From JAVBMO01 sp031552355 (GTDB lineage: Bacteria > Bacteroidota > Bacteroidia > Bacteroidales > P3): a stretch of DNA of 18,287 nucleotides. The stretch is from the NCBI GenBank assembly GCA_031552355.1, contig JAVBMO010000189.1, forward strand, positions 1 through 18,287, written 5' to 3'. Shown piece after piece: positions 13,867-18,287 of the stretch. Position 1 is the first letter of the stretch. The number at the start of each line of letters is the position of its first letter. The translations under genes were made by a program, and so were the position numbers. The notes below the pieces were generated by a model. The model made no database searches. It saw only the letters and a program-made list of their open reading frames with translations, and was not told the origin of the DNA.

Positions 13867-16467
13867 ATGAGATTGAAATTATTCTTAACCCTAAGTATTT
13901 TGGTATTTTCTACTTCTTTGGCATTTGCTCAAAAAAATGCTGCACAGCAAGCCGATGCAGCGTTTGAGAATCGCCGCTACAGAGAAGCTGTGGATTTATA
14001 TGAAAAGGCTTTTTCGAAAGTAAAATCCAACCGTGCGGAAAAAAACAGAATTACTTACCAAATTGCCGAATGTTACAGATTAACCGGCGATTATTCCAAA
14101 GCAGTAAATTATTACAAAAAATTGGAAAAGGCTAAATATCAGCGGATTGAGCCTCGTTTGTTTTTATACATGGCAGATTCGTATCGTTTTATGAACGAAA
14201 TAGACAAAGCCAAACTGTATTATGCTGAATTTCTCAAACTGGAACCCAATGATGAAGCCGGTTTAGTGGGGAAAAAATCGTTAGGGAATTTTCAGGAATT
14301 TGTAGCCAACAAAACCCGCCATAAAATCGTTGAAATGGAACGTTTTAACGGTAAGCAAAATGAATGGGCGCCGATTTTCTTAGGCGAAGACACCAATACG
14401 GTTTTATTCACATCTTCGCGCGAGAGCGCCACCGGTGAAAACCGCGATGCTTGGACAGGTGAGGATTTTTCCGATATTTTCTACACCATCAAAGACAGCC
14501 GCGGCAATTGGACTTCGCCGGAACCTTTTGATGCGAAAATCAACAGCGAAGGCCACGAAGGTGAGCCTACATTCAGCCTCGATAAAAATACAATTTATTT
14601 TACCCGTTGCGAAAGCCGTCCCAATGAATCTTTGGGCTGTTTTATCATGACTTCTTCGCGGGCAACGCCTAAGAAAAGGGCAAGTAAAAAACAACAGGAA
14701 GAAGCCGGCGCATGGTCTGATCCTGTAAAACTTGTTTTGGGCGATTCTTTGTTTTCGTTTGTTCATCCGGCTATTTCAAGCGATGGTTTGACATTATATT
14801 TCGCATCGGATCTTCAAGGTGGTGAAGGCGAAATGGATTTGTGGAAAGCTACGCGAGCTTCTATTTCAGAGCCTTTTGGTGCGCCTGAAAGTTTAGGGAA
14901 AGAAATCAACACCAAAAGCAAGGAATTGTTTCCGGTATTGGTAAACGACACAGTTTTGTATTTTTCTTCCAACGGACATGTAGGGTTAGGTGGTTTGGAT
15001 TTGTATAAAAGCGTTTTGAGAAAAGGGAAATGGTCGAAAGCTGAAAATTTGGGCTATCCGATGAATTCTATTTATGACGAAATAGGAATTGCGTTGTACC
15101 CCCAAAGCGAAGGGCCTTTGTTGGAAAGAGGCTATTTTTCTTCGAACAGGCCGGAAGCCTATCCGCACGAAAAAAACGGATCGAAGAAAAGGGGGGAAAT
15201 CAACGATAATATTTATTACTTTGAATTGCCGCCATTGTCATTTACATTGGCAGGGGTTATCCGAAACGAAAAATCCATGCAGTTGGTTCCCGGAGCTAAA
15301 GTAAAAATTATGGGAACAGACGGTTCTATCAACGAAACCACAACCAATAAAAAAGGTGCGTATTCTTTCAGCGATTCAATTATTCAGCCGGATGTAACCT
15401 ATAAAATGTATATTTCGAAAATAGATTTTTTCAGTACGGTAACTTCCGTAAGCACAAAAGGATATAGAAATAATGTGGATTTGGTTCAGGATGTTCGTTT
15501 AGACCCTGTACCTACCGAGCCTGTTGTGCTGCCTGAAATTCTTTACGATGTGGCCAAATGGGATTTAAAGGAACAGTATCAAGATTCATTGTTTGACCTT
15601 TTGACTGTTCTTCGCAACAATCCTTCGTTTGTGATAGAAATCCGTTCGCATACCGACTGCCGCCCGTTTTATCCACTGACCAACGACACACTTTCCCAAC
15701 GTAGAGCGCAATCTGTTGTAGATTATTTGATCAGCCGCCGGATTGAACCGGGCAGATTGGTTGCAAAAGGCTATGGCGACAGAGTTCCTCGTGAAATGGA
15801 TCATACGACAACTATTACCCAACACGGAAAAAACTATACTTTCAAGAAAGGGACAAAACTCACTTGCGATTACATAAAATCTTTGCCAAAAGAAGAACAG
15901 GAAATTGCGCATCAATTGAATCGCAGAACAGAATTTGCCGTTCTTCGTACGGATTACAAAATAAAGAAAGAAAATGAAGAGTTACCCTTTGAGGAAGGCG
16001 ATAAGGAACAGGTAATCAATTTGGTGAAAGAAGATAAAAAACCGGATGTTCCTGCCCCAACAATTATTGTTGGAGGTGAAAATAAAATTCCGGTAATGAT
16101 GATACATTCAACAAAAGGCGAAGTGGATGGAATTGTAAATGGTTCGTTGCAACGCATTTTGATTGACGAAAAATACCGGGATGCTGTGGCTTTTTCATGG
16201 ACGGAAGCCATGCGATTTTTGTACGACAAACGAATTACCAAAGAAGATTTCCCTGAACGCGACAATGCTTTTGATCCGGAAGGAAATATTATCGAAAATT
16301 CCATTATTGTGTTGAAATCTTTACAAATAGGCCCTCGCAAAATAGAAAATGTGGAAGCTGTTGTTATAAAAGGTTTGTCGCACAATATTATCATGAATCG
16401 TTTTGGGTTGAAAGCCTTTGGCGACTACGAATTTGACAAGCAAAAAGGTATTTTGATTTTTAAATAG
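13867..16467 (+). CDS. PorE-like OmpA-family envelope protein (TPR, PD40 propeller, CRD, OmpA) with an extra C-terminal domain
   Basis: An 866-residue secreted protein. In order: a signal peptide (1-21, AFA before Gln22, with no lipobox Cys); TPR-like helices (about 30-130); a PD40/WD40-type propeller (about 160-440) with repeated strands such as GEPTFSLDKNTIYFTR and HPAISSDGLTLYFAS; a carboxypeptidase-regulatory-like fold (about 458-540: LAGVIRNEK... GAKVKI... KKGAYSFS); an OmpA peptidoglycan-binding domain (about 556-695) with HTD (595-597) and LSQRRA, where D597 and R613 match the diaminopimelate-binding pair, and closing NRRTEF (685-690). This architecture matches Porphyromonas PorE, a peptidoglycan anchor of type IX secretion. 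Residues about 738-866 go beyond that plan and resemble a degenerate retropepsin-like domain. The architecture is clear; the T9SS role is inferred. Confidence 0.85.
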   Translation: MRLKLFLTLSILVFSTSLAFAQKNAAQQADAAFENRRYREAVDLYEKAFSKVKSNRAEKNRITYQIAECYRLTGDYSKAVNYYKKLEKAKYQRIEPRLFLYMADSYRFMNEIDKAKLYYAEFLKLEPNDEAGLVGKKSLGNFQEFVANKTRHKIVEMERFNGKQNEWAPIFLGEDTNTVLFTSSRESATGENRDAWTGEDFSDIFYTIKDSRGNWTSPEPFDAKINSEGHEGEPTFSLDKNTIYFTRCESRPNESLGCFIMTSSRATPKKRASKKQQEEAGAWSDPVKLVLGDSLFSFVHPAISSDGLTLYFASDLQGGEGEMDLWKATRASISEPFGAPESLGKEINTKSKELFPVLVNDTVLYFSSNGHVGLGGLDLYKSVLRKGKWSKAENLGYPMNSIYDEIGIALYPQSEGPLLERGYFSSNRPEAYPHEKNGSKKRGEINDNIYYFELPPLSFTLAGVIRNEKSMQLVPGAKVKIMGTDGSINETTTNKKGAYSFSDSIIQPDVTYKMYISKIDFFSTVTSVSTKGYRNNVDLVQDVRLDPVPTEPVVLPEILYDVAKWDLKEQYQDSLFDLLTVLRNNPSFVIEIRSHTDCRPFYPLTNDTLSQRRAQSVVDYLISRRIEPGRLVAKGYGDRVPREMDHTTTITQHGKNYTFKKGTKLTCDYIKSLPKEEQEIAHQLNRRTEFAVLRTDYKIKKENEELPFEEGDKEQVINLVKEDKKPDVPAPTIIVGGENKIPVMMIHSTKGEVDGIVNGSLQRILIDEKYRDAVAFSWTEAMRFLYDKRITKEDFPERDNAFDPEGNIIENSIIVLKSLQIGPRKIENVEAVVIKGLSHNIIMNRFGLKAFGDYEFDKQKGILIFK

Positions 16468-16544
16468 ATTTCTCCTTTTGAGAAATCAGGTTGAAATAAG
16501 GGGAAGAACACAAGTTTTGTCAAAGGCAGAATTTGTGTTCTTCC
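16467..16544 (+). terminator. Two hairpins after the PorE-like gene
   Basis: The first hairpin overlaps the stop codon: GATTTCT (16467-16473) with AGAAATC (16481-16487). The second has 12-bp arms, GGAAGAACACAA (16502-16513) and TTGTGTTCTTCC (16533-16544), around a 19-nt loop. No T-run follows directly. The second is the more likely transcript end. They separate this gene from the amidohydrolase, for which I find no clear promoter. Confidence 0.55.
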
Positions 16545-16592
16545 TATGTAAATAAAAAACATCAAGCAAATTTATAAGCTGTTACTGGACAC

Positions 16593-17771
16593 ATGCAAGC
16601 AAAAATTAAAGAAAAGGCCTTGTCCCTTTTGCCCGAAATTATTGGTTTACGGAGGCATTTTCATCGCTATCCCGAATTGTCGTTGCAGGAATACAAGACT
16701 TCTGAATTTATTGAAGAAAAACTTCGGGAGTATGGAATTTCTTACGAAAAAGGAATTGCCAAAACGGGCATAATTGCTTGGATTTACGGTAAAAATCCTG
16801 CCAAAAAATGTATTGCTTTGCGTGCCGATATGGACGCTTTGCCTGTGGAAGAATCCAATGACGTGGATTTTAAATCCCAAAATGCAGGTGTTATGCACGC
16901 TTGCGGGCACGATGTTCACATGGCTTCTTTGTTAGGAACGGCACAGATATTAAACTCTTTAAAAGATTCTTTCGAAGGCACTGTGATGTTAATTTTTCAA
17001 CCTTCGGAAGAAAAATCACCCGGCGGAGCATCCATTATGCTCGACGAAGGTATTTTCGACAAGAGAAAACCCGAGGCTATTTTCGCTTTTCATGTGTTGC
17101 CCGAAATGAATGTCGGGAGGGTGGGTTTTAAAAGCGGCAATTATATGGCTTCTGCCGATGAAATTTATTTAACGGTGAAAGGCAAAGGCGGCCATGCCGG
17201 AACGCCGCACATGAATATAGACCCTGTGGTGATTGCTTCGCATATTGTCATTGCGTTGCAACAGATTGTGAGCCGCAACGCACCGCCAACCATTCCGAGT
17301 ATTCTTTCTTTTGGCAAAGTGGAAGCCAAAGGCGCCACAAATGTAGTGCCCAATGAAGTTCGCTTGGAAGGCACGCTTCGCACTTTCAATGAAGAATGGC
17401 GCAAAGAAGCCCTTTCGAAAATCCGAAAAATGTCCGAAGGAATTGCCGAAAGTATGGGTGGATTTTGCGAAGTTCATATCGCCAAAGGCTATCCTGTTTT
17501 GACAAACGATGCCGACTTGACAAATTTTGCCAAATTTTGTGCGCAGGATTTTTTAAGCACTGAAAAAGTAGAAGATATGGATTTGCGAATGACAGCCGAA
17601 GATTTTGCTTTTTTTGCACAGGAAATTCCCGGATGTTATTTCAGGGTGGGTACTCGCAAAATAGGTTCGGAAATTACCAACCTACACACTTCTGGTTTTA
17701 CAATTGACGAAGAAGCTCTTCAATATAGCATGGGGCTAATGGCTTATTTGGCAATAGAATCTTTGAAATAA
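16593..17771 (+). CDS. M20D-family amidohydrolase (N-acyl amino acid / hippurate hydrolase type)
   Basis: A metal-dependent cytoplasmic enzyme of peptidase family M20, subfamily D, which typically removes acyl groups from N-acyl amino acids, hippurate or related amides. 392 residues, normal length, with no signal peptide. It begins with the typical LRRHFHRYPELSLQEYKTSEFI (19-40), then RADMDALP (77-84). Metal ligands of the family are all present: C104 and H106 in MHACGHDVHM, the PSEE Glu pair (139-140), H167 in FHVLP and H365 in NLHTSGF. The dimerisation domain carries GKGGHAGTPH (197-206). MTAEDFAFF (333-341) is also conserved. The substrate cannot be told from sequence; IAA-amino acid hydrolase and carboxypeptidase annotations belong to the same family. 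A second TAA follows directly after the stop. Confidence 0.93.
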   Translation: MQAKIKEKALSLLPEIIGLRRHFHRYPELSLQEYKTSEFIEEKLREYGISYEKGIAKTGIIAWIYGKNPAKKCIALRADMDALPVEESNDVDFKSQNAGVMHACGHDVHMASLLGTAQILNSLKDSFEGTVMLIFQPSEEKSPGGASIMLDEGIFDKRKPEAIFAFHVLPEMNVGRVGFKSGNYMASADEIYLTVKGKGGHAGTPHMNIDPVVIASHIVIALQQIVSRNAPPTIPSILSFGKVEAKGATNVVPNEVRLEGTLRTFNEEWRKEALSKIRKMSEGIAESMGGFCEVHIAKGYPVLTNDADLTNFAKFCAQDFLSTEKVEDMDLRMTAEDFAFFAQEIPGCYFRVGTRKIGSEITNLHTSGFTIDEEALQYSMGLMAYLAIESLK

Positions 17772-17773
17772 TA

Positions 17774-17803
17774 AAGCTGCCCAAAATCTTTTTGAACAGC
17801 CTT
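17774..17803. terminator. Hairpin between the amidohydrolase and the Ig-domain gene
   Basis: Nested pairing: GCTG (17776-17779) with CAGC (17797-17800), a CC/AA internal loop, then CAAAA (17782-17786) with TTTTG (17790-17794) around TCT. T-rich sequence follows on the plus strand (CTTATTTCCTTTTT). It starts 5 nt after the amidohydrolase stop and lies between two convergent genes, so it fits a terminator, mainly for the plus strand. Confidence 0.55.
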
Positions 17804-17835
17804 ATTTCCTTTTTAGCACTCAACTCATACACTCC

Positions 17836-18287
17836 CTAATATCTCGTTTCACAACCATTTCCATCCGTTACCAATTTAATTTTATAAACGGTAGTTTCTT
17901 GAGGCGAAACAGTAATTGTTTTTGTTGTTGCATTGACTTCTGTAAAACCAGTTTCAATTGTTCCAGTTTCAACATTATTCACAAAAACGCCTAATACAAC
18001 AGCCCAAGAGGATGAGTTTCCTTGTGCTAGCGTGATAGTTAATGGTTTTGTATCCCCCAAACAAATCTCATCACTATTTGACAGTTCTGCCTGCGGCGCT
18101 TCGTGTACAAATACGTTAACCGTGTCACTCATGCGCGAACAGCCTTCTTTATCAGTGGTTACCAATACACTATATTTTCCGGCATCAGTTGTTTTTATGG
18201 AATCAAAAATGATAAGAGAACGTGTACTATCTGTTATAGCTGCACCGTTTTTATACCACTGATATCCGGTTACGTTTACACTAAATG
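17836..18287 (-). CDS. Surface protein with Ig-like domains, C-terminal end (partial)
   Basis: The frame is open from the window edge to TAG at 17836-17838, giving 149 visible residues; the N-terminus lies outside. The first visible module (about 1-70) has an Ig-type pattern: GYQWYKNGAAITDS, then TTDAGKYSVLVTTDKEGCS and a strand DTVNVFV. A second module (about 73-149) begins APQAELSNSDEICLGD, has SSWAVVL and TTVYKIKLVTDGNGCE, and ends there. Such repeats are common in long secreted adhesins and gliding- or T9SS-associated proteins of Bacteroidetes. No T9SS C-terminal sorting domain follows the second module; the chain stops at CETRY. Possible explanations are a different secretion route, a truncated gene, or a sorting signal lost by mutation. 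No specific function can be given. Confidence 0.75.
   Translation of the reverse strand, partial: FSVNVTGYQWYKNGAAITDSTRSLIIFDSIKTTDAGKYSVLVTTDKEGCSRMSDTVNVFVHEAPQAELSNSDEICLGDTKPLTITLAQGNSSSWAVVLGVFVNNVETGTIETGFTEVNATTKTITVSPQETTVYKIKLVTDGNGCETRY

Overview
The window looks like a chromosomal stretch from a Bacteroidota genome, most likely of the order Bacteroidales. The reasons are: an AT-rich composition; several intergenic regions carrying the Bacteroidetes -7 promoter element TAnnTTTG; almost no Shine-Dalgarno sequences; a PorE-type TPR/PD40/OmpA envelope protein of the kind linked to type IX secretion; an Ig-repeat surface protein; and protein sequences for GlyRS, Dxs, MgtE and Der that resemble Bacteroidales versions. 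The species cannot be named from sequence alone. Most genes are housekeeping genes.

Layout. 1-2387 (+): the end of nuoM, an ORF6N-domain gene, then nuoN, so a phage-type regulatory gene sits inside the complex I operon. 2649-5647 (+): glyS and a PBP4-type D-Ala-D-Ala carboxypeptidase, 23 nt apart. 5774-8283 (+): aroB and ahcY, 29 nt apart. 8297-8346 is a 21-bp-stem terminator shared by the convergent ahcY and dxs. 8363-13628 (-): dxs, mgtE, an Hsp15-like S4 protein and der. der and the S4 gene are 9 nt apart and probably co-transcribed; mgtE and dxs have their own candidate promoters. 13867-16467 (+): the PorE-like protein, divergent from der. 16593-17771 (+): an M20D amidohydrolase. 17836-18287 (-): the 3' end of a gene for a surface protein with Ig-like domains, cut by the window edge.

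Functionally the window covers respiration (complex I), translation and ribosome maintenance (GlyRS, Der, S4 protein), envelope building and anchoring (PBP4, PorE-like), shikimate and isoprenoid precursors (AroB, Dxs), the methyl cycle (AhcY), Mg2+ import (MgtE), amide hydrolysis (M20D) and a surface protein. I found no tRNA or rRNA gene, CRISPR array or insertion sequence.

The observations most worth following up are: (1) a C-terminal domain of about 130 residues on the PorE-like protein that reads like a retropepsin (clan AA) fold with the catalytic DTG lost; (2) the ORF6N gene inside the nuo operon, with a 14-bp-arm palindrome within its coding sequence and another inverted repeat just upstream; (3) a structured leader of about 155 nt before mgtE, with a clear tandem-element promoter and a strong Shine-Dalgarno sequence that is unusual for this phylum.
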